64,000 bases of DNA, from NCBI GenBank assembly GCA_018389105.1, contig JACATO010000045.1:1-64000 (forward strand), written 5' to 3'. Of the stretch, positions 22,955-34,064 are shown piece after piece. This DNA is from Nautilus pompilius. Its lineage: Eukaryota > Mollusca > Cephalopoda > Nautilida > Nautilidae. The notes under the pieces are model-generated. The model had not been told where the DNA came from. It saw only the letters and a program-made list of their open reading frames with translations, and made no database searches. The position numbers were made by a program, and so were the translations under genes. How positions within the stretch are numbered: position 1 is the stretch's first letter; each line of letters opens with the position of its first letter.

Positions 22955-23718
22955 AACATATGGAGAAATTAATTCCAATTTCATGTCATTCGTATCCGTC
23001 TAGCAAAAAAAAAAACGTAATAATAAAGTATCAGAATCATAGTAGAAAGGAAAACCAATAAAGTAATGAAAGTATTGACATGATTTTGTTACAACAATAA
23101 AAAAGATTCATAATGGTAATAATAATAAAAAGAGAAGAAAGGTTGCTAATTATAAAAGCCGAATTGATTTACATTCATGGTGCTGATTCACAAAACACCG
23201 AGATCGCTGCACGGAATCGCGAATTTGATGAGTAATTACACCAGAGTTAAACTGAATTAAATGAGAAAATTTAAACGACTTTTATCAAAATTGCTTGCTT
23301 TGACAGAAGCTAATCTTTTCCCTTTAAACGTTGATTTTTTATGCGATGATTTCATTGTACCGATAATCGGTACATAGCATCTTATGATGATTAAAGCTGT
23401 AATCTACATTTGATAACCTTCTATTACGTGAAATATGTGATTAATTATTCAGAGAATATTTATATAAAGGTGCGTGTTTCATAGGTATTTTTTACACCAA
23501 AGAAGTATATGGAAAGGTACTCGACTTAATACTTGACGCAGAGGGTGGATTAGAAGGTAATACGGTTATAATTATGACAAAAACCTTAAAAAAGGCTAGT
23601 AGAATTATGTATCTGTAAGTCGCATGCTCGCTATGAGTCGTCGCAGACAATAAAGAGACATGAATGGTTTTCGCGATCCGTCGTTGGCTGAGAATAGCAG
23701 GGACATGAGTAGCACTTT
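22955..23718. other. unassigned AT-rich DNA
   Basis: No gene or repeat recognised beyond short A runs. Confidence 0.5.
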
Positions 23719-23905
23719 TTTACTACCAAAAGATCTTACTAAGAACTCTTCATTTGAAGAAATCCACGTGACCGGCTCGTGAAGACAAGCGAGAAGAAAC
23801 TATGCTGAAGAGATACGCCAAAATGAGCCGTTCCCCGCCAAGAATCGGAATCGACCCCTTAGTTATGGTGCTGCGATAGCCTAACCACTGAACCACCGGC
23901 CGCAA
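23719..23905 (-). mobile_element. tRNA-derived SINE, copy 3
   Basis: Read on the minus strand, the head (GCGGCCGGTGGTTCAGTGG) carries a strong A box, and the B box (GGTCGATTCC) is complementary to 23847-23856, about the spacing of a tRNA gene. The body and tail (ACGTGGATTTCTTC, then GAAGAGTTCTTAGTAAG) align with the tails of the other copies. Read as a tRNA the arms do not pair well, so it is a SINE head rather than a working tRNA gene. Confidence 0.7.
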
Positions 23906-24384
23906 AACTAGATAACCAGTTATTTTTAATACTTTTGTTTTTTATGTTAGAGATAAATCCTTTCAGTGTAGATACACGAAATTCTTCAACAATGAAACTT
24001 CTTGCACTATTCATAAGACAAAAAAATTGTAAAGCTAAAAACAAATGTATGGCCAATGGTAGCTTGAATATAAATATATGTTATTTGCAACGATAATAAA
24101 TTTGCATGAATTAGAATATTCTTAAATGTTTCATTATGTTCTAAATGAATCTTGATTTTCCTTTTAAGTTCTGGGAACTGTTCAACGTTTTTTTTAAAAT
24201 CAAATAAAATTCTGAAGATTGATAGAAAATTTTTGAAAATTTTTCTACTTCAAGGAATGCTATTCATGCACAAGAACTCCACCAGTCAGTCTTGTAGTAA
24301 TTTTTCATAAAAAAATTGTTAATCCTGAATTTTAAAAATATATATGGAAAGTAGATAGATGATCGTGATACACAGAAAATTAAT

Positions 24385-25200
24385 ACATATGCGGAAATGG
24401 GTCTGACACGTACAAATATTGTTTAAAAACTTGGTCTTCTGGTAAGAACTGTTGATAGGATTATTAAAATGGCATTTTTCTTCTAAGAAAAGAGATAGAT
24501 AAAAACCAGTCTTTAAAAAAGAAGGAAGGCACGGGATTTGACAGGGCTTCAGATGAAAGGTAATTTTGCCTCAAGTGTCGCAGTAGTTAAAATAATTAAT
24601 TATAAGTATTGCCAAGAAGATATCTGATAGCTCTGTTAGTAGACGACATTTGTTTAAAAATTGGCTTAGCCAGGTGATACTTGCAGATGAATATGCAGGT
24701 AATCAGCTTGGTGATGATTAGGATTTTAAAGTTAGAAGAAAATCAGCTGAAAGATTTATATTAAACTGTATTTTACAAACCTAGAATTATCTAGAAAGTA
24801 TCCGCATCTGGACTTGTGTCTCTGGTAATGGCAAAGACAGTTTGGCAACCCTACCGATAGGAACATTAACGAATACAAATTGGCATTTGAATGTTTTAAA
24901 AACAGATTTTGCAGAATCTGTTAATTAAACTCCATCCTGATGGTAACTTTTGGTTTAACACGACAAAACATCATAACCCAGCAAAGAAAGCGCTACTGGA
25001 TTAAAAGACTGTAAAACTAATTGGTTTAAATATTGGTCTGGGAAGTATCCTGACTTACATCCAATTGAGAACATATGGGCAGCGGTGTGAAAATGTATTG
25101 CAAAAAACGATTCAAGGAATAGAGGAGAATTGGCAGAAGTCATTAAGGAGGCTTGAGTGAATATTTCACCACAAAAAATATTAGGTGAAACAATAGAATA
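24385..25200 (+). pseudogene. second Tc1-type transposase relic
   Basis: The N-terminal part can be read as EMGLTRTNIV, a stop, then VRTVDRIIKMA near 24394-24475. The C-terminal part gives WSGKYPDLHPIENIWAAV near 25034, which holds the third catalytic motif (PDxxPIE), then NRGELAEVIKEA. The middle is badly eroded by stops and shifts, and the first two catalytic motifs are not readable. It differs from the element at 19.8-21.3 kb and is probably a different, older Tc1 subfamily. I could not define its terminal repeats. Confidence 0.75.
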
Positions 25201-28200
25201 AACGTAGTCGTTAAAAACTAAGGTGATTGGTCAAAATAGTAACAAGAACCAGTATTCTGGACTTTTAACTCATTTTTGTTGCCATAATTTCAGATTCTTT
25301 TATAAGTTTTCTTTACCACGGTTAATAAATACTTGATAAAATCCAGACACTTTTACCTGGCTTTAAGTCTTCATGTTAAAAAAGAAATGCATAAAACATT
25401 GAAGATTGACTGACAAAGGAAGCAAACTTAAAACGAGGTGTCTTTGGATATGAAGGCTTCGGTGACAGTTTCCAACTACTACCTACTCACTGCTATTGTT
25501 CAAACTTTTTGCAATGGCGTCGTAATTACGGTGCGTGAAATTTCACTTCAAATAATAATCTATTTTAACTAATTTGTTACGATTTTGTTGGCTTCTTTGA
25601 ACCGTTTAGCTTAATACGAAGTTCCCTTTATGTAACACCAATAAACTAAATCATGCTAATGGCGACTAGGAAAAATACCGAAACGTAGAAGATTCTGTTA
25701 TTATTGGAAGAGCAACAGGTAAAACCCTAACTAACTCTGAGACTGCTTAGAACCCCGCCACCCGCTGGGGATGGTTTGTCTGCACAGATTCCATTTTCCG
25801 CCGACCAATTGCGCGTGAAAGCAAACGACTTACTAATCAGAGTTAATAAGTCGCTTTGATTTTGGCAGGAAATGTTTGTTGTGGCTGCGTGTATCTTCAA
25901 GTCCAGGGTTTATAGTTGGTGGATGACCTCTGCGGTTTGTTTCTCAGACGTCGCTAACGAATCAGGTCGGCTGTGCGGGAAAAGATCGAATGCCTCGTCT
26001 TTGTTCCTCCGCAGATTTCCCTGTTTTGGCGACAAGTCAAAAGACCAGCTCAGCTTTAATGGAAAGGCAAAATGTACTGCTGTTCGGAAACCGATGGTTT
26101 TTACGCTTAGACAGCGGGCGAAGTTCCAAGGATATTTTTCCTTCCTTACCAGTCGAGAAGATGATACACGTGCCGTATTCCTGTACTCCTACTGAACGAC
26201 GTGGGACATCAGCTTGGCTGGCACCCATGTGCTGGAAACAAGCGAACCAAAAAGCAATAGTTCATCTTTAATTTTGAACAGGACGGCGGGGTGGCATAGC
26301 TCACTTGTTTGCCTCGCTTGTTCCTGCCATCCAATAAATGGGTTGCATTTTGTATCCAACCAACGCCATGGTTCCTCGCCCTCTGAAGCCCTCGCGCCTG
26401 CGCAGGGAAAAACCGTTCGTGGGATGCTCTTAAAGATGAATCACCGAATTCTGTTCATTTTTTACCGTGTTGCTAAACACAAGATTTTCGCGAGCGCGTC
26501 ACTTAGAAATACAAATGATGCTAATCCGTTTTCCAGAAAGAAACCTTGAGCTGCCATTATCCTCAAATCAGATGAAACTTATTATGTAAAAAAATTAAAA
26601 TAATAATTTGTTCCCTGAATTTTAAGCGTAAAAGTTCGCGAAGATCCCATCCAATGATCTGGAGTTTTAAAGTCCAATGAAAATATTTCGCTAAAGGTGA
26701 GCGGTGTTCATGATTAACCGACGGGAACCTGTGTCTTTAGACTGCTATTGCGAATCTGAGGGACTTAGGAATCCTATCAGGTGCCTCCACCCGCGATTTG
26801 AATCCTATCTGTCAGGGAAAGGGGACTCGACCCTACCTAACCGCACACACACACCTTATCAGGACATAAATTTCCCTTTGATGGCCTGATGTGAGCCATA
26901 TCTTATATAAATGTCAGCTTAGCCTTACATTTACTATCAAAACCCGAATTCAAATAAGCAAAATTCATCTTCTCCATTATTTAAATTTTAATATGTTGTA
27001 TCCTCCTCTTTCATGACTGCTCCATGCACTCAGTCAATCAGTGCACATGTCACTGGTAATAAGTGAGATCCTTATTTTGAGCTTACCTTAAGTTGATGAT
27101 AAGCATCTCGAGGTTCGAAAATTCCTCTATTATTTAAATTATTGCTTGATTGACAGCCGTTTGAAGTTTCACATTTCTATTGAAGTTTAAATATTTCTCA
27201 TCTTTCGAAAGTCACTTGGGAAGACATTTTTGTGATGCTTTTCTACATATAAAACATTGAATGATGCATTTTTTGTTTAGTCTTGGTAATTCCTGCAGAA
27301 AATGCTAAAATGTTCAGCTGTAGTCTGAACTTAGTTAGGCATACTGAAGATTCGCAATTTCTTGATAATCTGAAGTCATAACAGCAGGCTACGGGCGCGG
27401 CCAGTCGGCACCGTTCTGATGCCATGATGACAGAGAACCGTCTGTAAAGGTAACCAGTTCTTCCACTGCTTTCACCACACCTGTGATTCCTCTACGGTGA
27501 CCGGGCTTCGTGCTGTTTCGCCGAAAATTAAAAAGAAAAGAAAGCAATACTTTAATCAGAATGATAACCTTTACTCTGAAAACAAAGTCAAACAATTATC
27601 TGGATTATTTTTAAAATAATAATTTTTACGTTTTCCATTTTCTACTTAAAATAAACTTTCGATTTGAGATTCTCTCTCTTTTTTTAAAAAAAAAACAAAA
27701 CAATATTAATTCTCTTCTTTTAATCTTACAAATTAAAAACTATTGATTTTCACTTAGCAAATGTCCTGAGAACTGATGAGTAACCCCTTAGGTTAAACCA
27801 ATTTTTTTTAACTCAAATTATAAAACAAAAAAGACAAACTACAATTTGAAAAAAGGTGATTTTCTTCTTTTTTTTTACTTTCTTGGATTCTGCTGTCTGC
27901 TCCAAGTGTTCAGGAAACACTTCACCAAGACGATATTCCGTCTGGGTCGCCAGCATGGCGTCGTAATCTGAGAAATCTTCGTGTTCTTCTTCTAAAAAGT
28001 CAACAGCGCTAAGCCCCCTCGGGGAGGCACGTCAGGAAGAACACCGAACAATGATGTTTGTTGGGGTCAAAAGGGAAAATGGATGTCCTAATGCCTAATA
28101 TTTCTGTGATAAAGACGTGTCACTCCAGATGTATTAACTGGTGATGAGCGATGGAATATTAGCCCTTTTTTCGTTTTTTTTAATAAATAAGACGATGGTT

Positions 28201-28356
28201 CGAGGAGAGGACACCAAACACTGGCTAGGAACCCGATATCATCTCGATCTGGTCAACAGTCCTGTTAGCTTGATACCGAGTCACTCCGGTTTATAATCAG
28301 TTGGTATATTGGTAGCGATGTGATGTGATCCGTAATCTGCGGTTATTTCAGTAACA
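25201..28356. other. unassigned DNA
   Basis: Frames of up to 107-111 codons at 25872-26195 and 26214-26549 show no known motif and overlap others. No gene supported. Confidence 0.45.
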
Positions 28357-28540
28357 GGGCGGCCGATCACCAAGAGGTACACTACTCAACTGTCATGATT
28401 AAGCACTCAAGTTCGAATCCCGGTCTGGACCGGCAACGTTTGGCGTAACTTCGTCACACTCGCCTCTCCCCACCAGAGCCGGCCGTGCGAGTTTCCTCAC
28501 ACATCTAAAATTAAAGATTTTTAGTAGAGTTTTTGGGGTA
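28357..28540 (+). mobile_element. tRNA-derived SINE, copy 4
   Basis: A clear B box (AGTTCGAATCCCGG) is at about 28409-28422, with a weaker A-box region starting near 28357. The body has CACCAGAGCCGGCCGTGCGA and GTTTCCTCACACATC. The tail, CTAAAATTAAAGATTTTTAG followed by TAGAGTTTTTGG, matches the other copies. Confidence 0.65.
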
Positions 28541-29640
28541 CATGAGGAAAGGCTTCGCGAGTAACTCTTGACTGTCTCGCACCTTGAACGAAGCGCACCC
28601 GATTAGCCTTTTTGGTCGCCAGGTTTGTATCATTACGAGTTACTACACACGTCGATTTACTCAAAGCTGCTACGGTTTGTTCCTTACATTTACATCTGTA
28701 GCCTTACCTACAACCACAGTTATGTCTAGAAGAGTTATATATGCTAATTTTTCTATACTGTTTTAAGTGATGGTAATTCCAAGCCATTTTTTTTTCGATA
28801 TGCATATATTCCTAATCATATGTTGGAAACAACCAAATTATTTTAGTCTAAATGAGCATCCTATCATAGCTTGTTCTTGAGAGGTGATTGGTACAGAATC
28901 AGTTAATATTTCACTTGTCAGGTGTATGGAACTAAACTTATGTCGCCAGTACGAGAGGCGAGCATCTTGATCGCTCGGCCATTCCGCTCTCGGAGAGGCC
29001 ATTCGAATCACATGATGAAAGATGGTTGCAGCCTACAAAAACAGCTACTGCCAGACGGAGTTTTACTTCGTAGACAGGAAGTTCATGGAAACTAATGGAT
29101 TTTAAAAGAAGGCGCAGGGTTGGGCACTGAAAATTTACTAAAGGACAACAAAAAATCTCCAAGGTTCTGGATATTTCGTTGTTGGCTGTTAACAGGGTGA
29201 CTGCCTGGCTCAAAAGAAGTCATAAGACAACCGTTTATTATGAGTTATGGGCGTGCAAGGCCAACAGAATGAAAACTGAGCCGTGAAGAGGAGAGTGAAA
29301 ACCGAACCCAGACAATCAGCTACAAATATGACAGAAGTTGAGCAGGTAACGTCATCTGCATACTGTGGGGAGAGACACAGACTACTTCTCACCTCGAGCA
29401 TGGCCATTCGTCGACTGAAATGGAGAACAAGAACGCTACCAATGCTCGTCCGCCATTTAAAATACTGTCAGATTCTTCTCCAGTGTATTCAGGTTTTCCA
29501 AGTTCTTAGACGGTGTCGCAGATACGACAAAATATAGCGGTTTCTCTGCCACATGGTGATGGTTTTATTTTGGTCAGCGGACGGCTACAGCTGGTACGAT
29601 GAAACTAAACTTTTTTCCGAATAACCCGGCACTCGGCTCC
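28541..29640. other. unassigned DNA
   Basis: A tRNA-like minus-strand stretch near 28940-29010 is too weak to call. No gene supported. Confidence 0.45.
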
Positions 29641-29651
29641 AGAGAGAGATT

Positions 29652-29692
<41 letters not shown>

Positions 29693-29769
29693 CGAGAGAG
29701 AGATGAGAGGAGAGAGAGAGAGAGAGAGAGATTGAGAGAGGAGAGAGAGAGAGAGAGAGAGAGAGATAG

Positions 29770-29800
<31 letters not shown>

Positions 29801-29801
29801 C

Positions 29802-29839
<38 letters not shown>

Positions 29840-30087
29840 GAGAGGAGGAGAGAGAGAGAGAGAAGAGAGATGAGAGAGAGAGAGAGAGAGAGAGAGATGA
29901 GAGAGAGAGAGCGAGAGATGGAGAGATATGAGAGAGAGAAGAGAGAGAGATGAGAGGAGAGAGAGAGAGATAGAGAGAGAGGAGAGAGAGAGAGAATGAT
30001 GAGAGAGAGAGAGAGAGAGAGATGAGAGCGTGAGAGAGAGAGAGGAGAGAGAGAGAAAGAGAGAGAGAGATGGAGAGAGGAGAGAGA
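29641..30087. repeat. long GA tract
   Basis: About 450 bp of almost pure GA with single C, T or GG interruptions. The minus strand reads as long Ser/Leu frames (up to 188 codons) and the plus strand as Arg/Glu frames. These are repeat artefacts. Confidence 0.95.
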
Positions 30088-30357
30088 GAGAGATGACGTA
30101 ATTAGAGAGAGATATGACGTCATTACACAGAGAGAGAGAGGATGACGTCATTACAGAGAGAGAGAGAGAGATGACGTAATTACAGAGAGAGATATGACGT
30201 CATTACACAGAGAGAGAGGTGACGTCTTACAGAGAGAGATATGACGTCATTACACGAGAGAGAGATGACGTATTACAGAGAGATATGAGTCATTACACAG
30301 AGAGAGAGAGAGAGAGAGAGAGACGATGTCATTACAGAGAGAGATATATGACGTCAT

Positions 30358-30392
<35 letters not shown>
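30088..30392 (+). repeat. minisatellite type B: TGACGTCATTACAC plus GAGAGATA spacer
   Basis: Units of about 25-35 bp with core TGACGTCATTACA(C) and GA spacers, five of them with perfect TGACGTCA by eye. Variants TGACGTAATTA, GACGTCTTA, TGACGTATTA and GATGTCATTA are interspersed. It follows directly from the GA tract and ends in another GA run. Confidence 0.9.
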
Positions 30393-30394
<2 letters not shown>

Positions 30395-30649
30395 CCCCTA
30401 CTCTCGATACCGGGCACTGACCATTCCTACTACTAGGGCGGCGGTACTCATGTGGAGGATGTTGCCGGAAAAAAAGCACTGTCCACGCGACGCAGAATAT
30501 CAGAGTCGGGACACCACAGCTCTGCCATTGCCAAACACTGGGCACGAACAGCTTGTAATGACTGCATCCGACCGTCCTCAATAAAGTGAGGAAATGTAGG
30601 GAAATTGTGCATGAAATATGTAGCTACGTCTTGTTACCTTTACCTCTAA
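30393..30649. other. unassigned DNA
   Basis: Short unique interval between two simple repeats. Confidence 0.5.
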
Positions 30650-30651
30650 TG

Positions 30652-30688
<37 letters not shown>

Positions 30689-30713
30689 TATTATTATTAT
30701 TATTATTATTATA
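30650..30713. repeat. ATT microsatellite
   Basis: About 64 bp of ATT trinucleotide with one unit shortened to AT. Confidence 0.95.
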
Positions 30714-33700
30714 CTAATAGCTGTCAGGGTGGCTAATCTTTCATTTTCTTTATAAGTTACGTTTTTTTCCAGAATTCTTTTTTTAGCCATTCTATGCTTT
30801 TAAATTTCTCAATTTGACCTCTGATGCTATTGTTTAGTTCCCACCATCATAGAGTCCCGGAGAATTACCTGAAGAGAAGAGTAGTTCTAGAATGTAGCCT
30901 GATGAATCTGTGGCCGTAATCAAGGCTCTAGTGGGAGAGTAACGCTGCTATATTACCAGTGTGCACTTTTAAATACTGTTCCCTCTATTTTTCTCTTACT
31001 ACAGCGTTCTTATGATGACCATTCTAAACTAGAATAATAAGAAAATTATCGGTTATAAAATCAGATTTGATTTGATGTCGAATATTTTGAGAAAGGGCCG
31101 AACCGCAGTCGGGAAGTGGGTATACCAGACGTAACTCTGGAGTGGTGCAATTGTTTCGGTGCCAGACAGAGTTTTACTGCAAATGAATTGAAAGTAAAGT
31201 GGTTTCGTGTTATTAGATCTATTAACGCATTACACGAAGCTTTGATTGTTAGGAATTACTTAATGCCCCAGTCGTTTGTTGTTATGCTCCGCTCGCCATG
31301 CAGGAACAGGGACCTGGCGCCCCAGGAAGACAAACACCAGCTGAGGTCTCTCGACCGGAACACGTTCTATCCAGAAGCTCAACGATGACTGTGTACAGCT
31401 GACGTCGTGTGTTTACGATGACCGTGAGGCGGCTGCTCCTCGATAGTGGGAACATGAAGATGCTGCCGCCGAGGACTCACCGCGACCAACCCGCCTTGCA
31501 GCATCGTGCCCTGGCAACGTTTACTAACAAAATGGCGCTTCTCCGCGTTTTTATTGAGATGTACGACAACTTTTGGACGAATGTTCTACTGAGAGGTTGA
31601 TATGGCGGCCCGGTACCTCACCACTCTGGATTTTCCTGGGGCTTTGTTGAAGGACAAAGTGTACGCCACAAAACCAGCTGGCACTCACGAAACCCAGCAA
31701 AGAATCCTTGATGCTTCCACAGCTACAGATACCTGCTGCGTGTCGCTTTCTTGTCAGATGCTTCACTGCCTGCGTGGATTCACTGTGAACGCATAGTGTA
31801 GTGTAGGTGTCTAATGCATAAGGCAATAAGCCTTTGTCTACTACGCAATAGAAACGCTTTGCTGTATGGGTGTCTTTGGAATACTGTATATATCGTTTAG
31901 AGTACCGGACATCGTAGGGCACTGTCCGGCGACCGCCGGTTCTTTACGGGAAACCGATCCAAAGCTCTCTTCGTACAGCAGCACCGTGACAGCAGGAAAG
32001 GACGTTTGAGGCGAGACTAGACGAGATCATCCGGCCGCTGTTTCCAGCCTCCCCTTCCGACTAACTCGAGGGGCAGCCCCCACTGGTTTCGCTGCCCTCG
32101 TCTTTTGCTTCCGCGTCTTGGCGGGAACAAAGAAGAGATTTCCTGTAGTTAATTTCTCTGAGCGTCGTTAATGAGGCAGAATGAAACAGAAGCAATTAAT
32201 TCATCCTACGAGCATCATCGCCGAACCTACAGAAATAAGTGAAAATTACCTGCATGACTGCGCACTCGTTTCGCCGGGAACAATGGCCGAGCCGGTTTTC
32301 CATTAAAGCTTCTGCGTGACGAGGGAAATTGCTTCCTTCTTTTTCTTTTCCCGTCTATTTACAATGCATGCCATGCTGATCCGCGCAGAAGTTAATACTT
32401 TAGAAAAGGTAAATTGCACCAACAAGGGGCCTGGCAAACATGGCTGACATGTATCTCTCGCCCTCCCAATTCTCCATCTTCCTCAACTTCTTTACAAAGA
32501 GATACCTCGTTGATATGCTTTGGGTGGCATCAATAGCTTGGATGCTGCGGATGATAAAATGCTTTTAATTTTGTCTTAATGATTAAATTATTCATTCCCC
32601 CCCATCTTTCTTTCTCGAGGCTTCGCGAAATACTCAGGAAGTTTATCCCAAAGTCGCCGACGTGACGTCATCGCAATCTTTCCCGAAAGGCAGTGCCACG
32701 CCAAACGCTGCCAGGTTACCAAAGACCCCAACCTCTGGCACTGGCTGATTGCTCAGAGAAGAACGCTGATCCTTACAGCCGACGGGCGAGAGAAACTCGT
32801 TGGGGCCATTGGGCCACGGCGGGTGGCTGCTGTGCGCAGAAACCGGGTAAAGACAAAAGTACTGTGAAGAGCCACGGTTAAACCTGTCTACCTGTCTCGG
32901 TGCCATCTTCATTTAGATATTAAAATTAACAAAGAATTCCGCGTGAATGTTTTAAGATTGTTGCTGCTATTGGTAGTGGCTGGGAAGCTTGAAGGGAGGT
33001 ATAAATTACCTGAAGTACAGAGCATTTCCTTCGGGTAGACAGCTCCTTAACATAAGTAGACGATAATTATATTTGTGGCGAGCAAATGACACTAAATGGG
33101 TGCGGTGTGGATGGAAAATAAACTACCAGTTAAAAGTTTCGTTAGTGTTTTTAAAGGGTTCTTTCATTCGCAAAGATGGTCAGGGGCTTAGTTTGAAAAC
33201 AATGTGACTTTGTGAATACATTTATAATTTAGTTTGTGTCCAGTAGATGTTGACGCTTGGTACACATCAGGCTTTCTTTACTTTACGTATTTCTAGTTTC
33301 ATTAATTTAATTATGGATTCTCCAATGAAATATCCAGATATAATATGTAATCAGTTTACTAGTTTATGTGGTCTTATGTGTATCAACAGAGTGTGCTGAG
33401 AAAACACGTACTGCAATAAGTTTATACTGGAATCTTGGTCACACAGACTTTTGTTATCAGAATATCCTCTTAATTTTCCTTGGTGAGCCCACAATTATGG
33501 GCATCAAAGTTATATTAAAGGTACAATTTTATGCTCTTAATCTTGACACAAATTATTTCATTGTCTATCGTATACGTACATTGTGTTAGATTAGTTCTTT
33601 TTTTAAAAAGATACTGAAGCCTAAAACAGAAACAAAATTACATCTTTTCCATATCAACTATTTCAAAATACTTTCGATTTAAGAGAGTAATATAAGATAT

Positions 33701-33941
33701 CCGAGGAGCATCATCTCTGTAGTGGCATATGTCGGCATTAAGGGCGTTACCATTGGTTATGTACGTCACACGAAACCTTCGGGGAGAGCTATAACTCAAT
33801 TGTGTAATATTCTCCGTGTCCAATCTACATCTACACGCTTTCTTACAGGCCAGTTAATGGTCTACCTTAAAATGCTCTTGTCTTTTGCATTAGACTAAAT
33901 TTGTTATTTTTTATCAATAGGTGTTTTAAGATGGGCGTACA
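30714..33941. other. unassigned DNA
   Basis: Short frames of up to 123 codons (31551-31922 minus) without known motifs. A C run lies near 32596, and one isolated TGACGTCA at 32663-32670. No gene supported. Confidence 0.45.
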
Positions 33942-34014
33942 TTCTCTCTCTCTCTGTAATGACGTCATATCTCTCTCCATCTCTCTCTGTAATGACGTCA
34001 TATCTCTCTCTCCA

Positions 34015-34064
<50 letters not shown>
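33942..34064 (-). repeat. CT tract with two inverted type B units
   Basis: Two units, TGTAATGACGTCATATCTC, at about 33956-33974 and 33989-34007. They are the reverse complement of the type B unit, followed by about 45 bp of pure CT. The TGACGTCA octamers are at 33960-33967 and 33993-34000. Confidence 0.9.

Noticed and set aside
23838..23905. Working tRNA gene on the minus strand
   Set aside because: A and B boxes are good, but the acceptor and anticodon arms do not pair and a SINE body and tail follow.
28940..29030. tRNA-like stretch on the minus strand (GGAATGGCCGAGCGATCAAG)
   Set aside because: The A-box-like part is fair, but the B box is poor and no cloverleaf could be drawn. There is no matching SINE tail.
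29585..30151. 188- and 157-codon Ser/Leu-rich frames on the minus strand
   Set aside because: They are translations of the GA/CT tract. Such tracts stay open in several frames because they lack stop-forming words.
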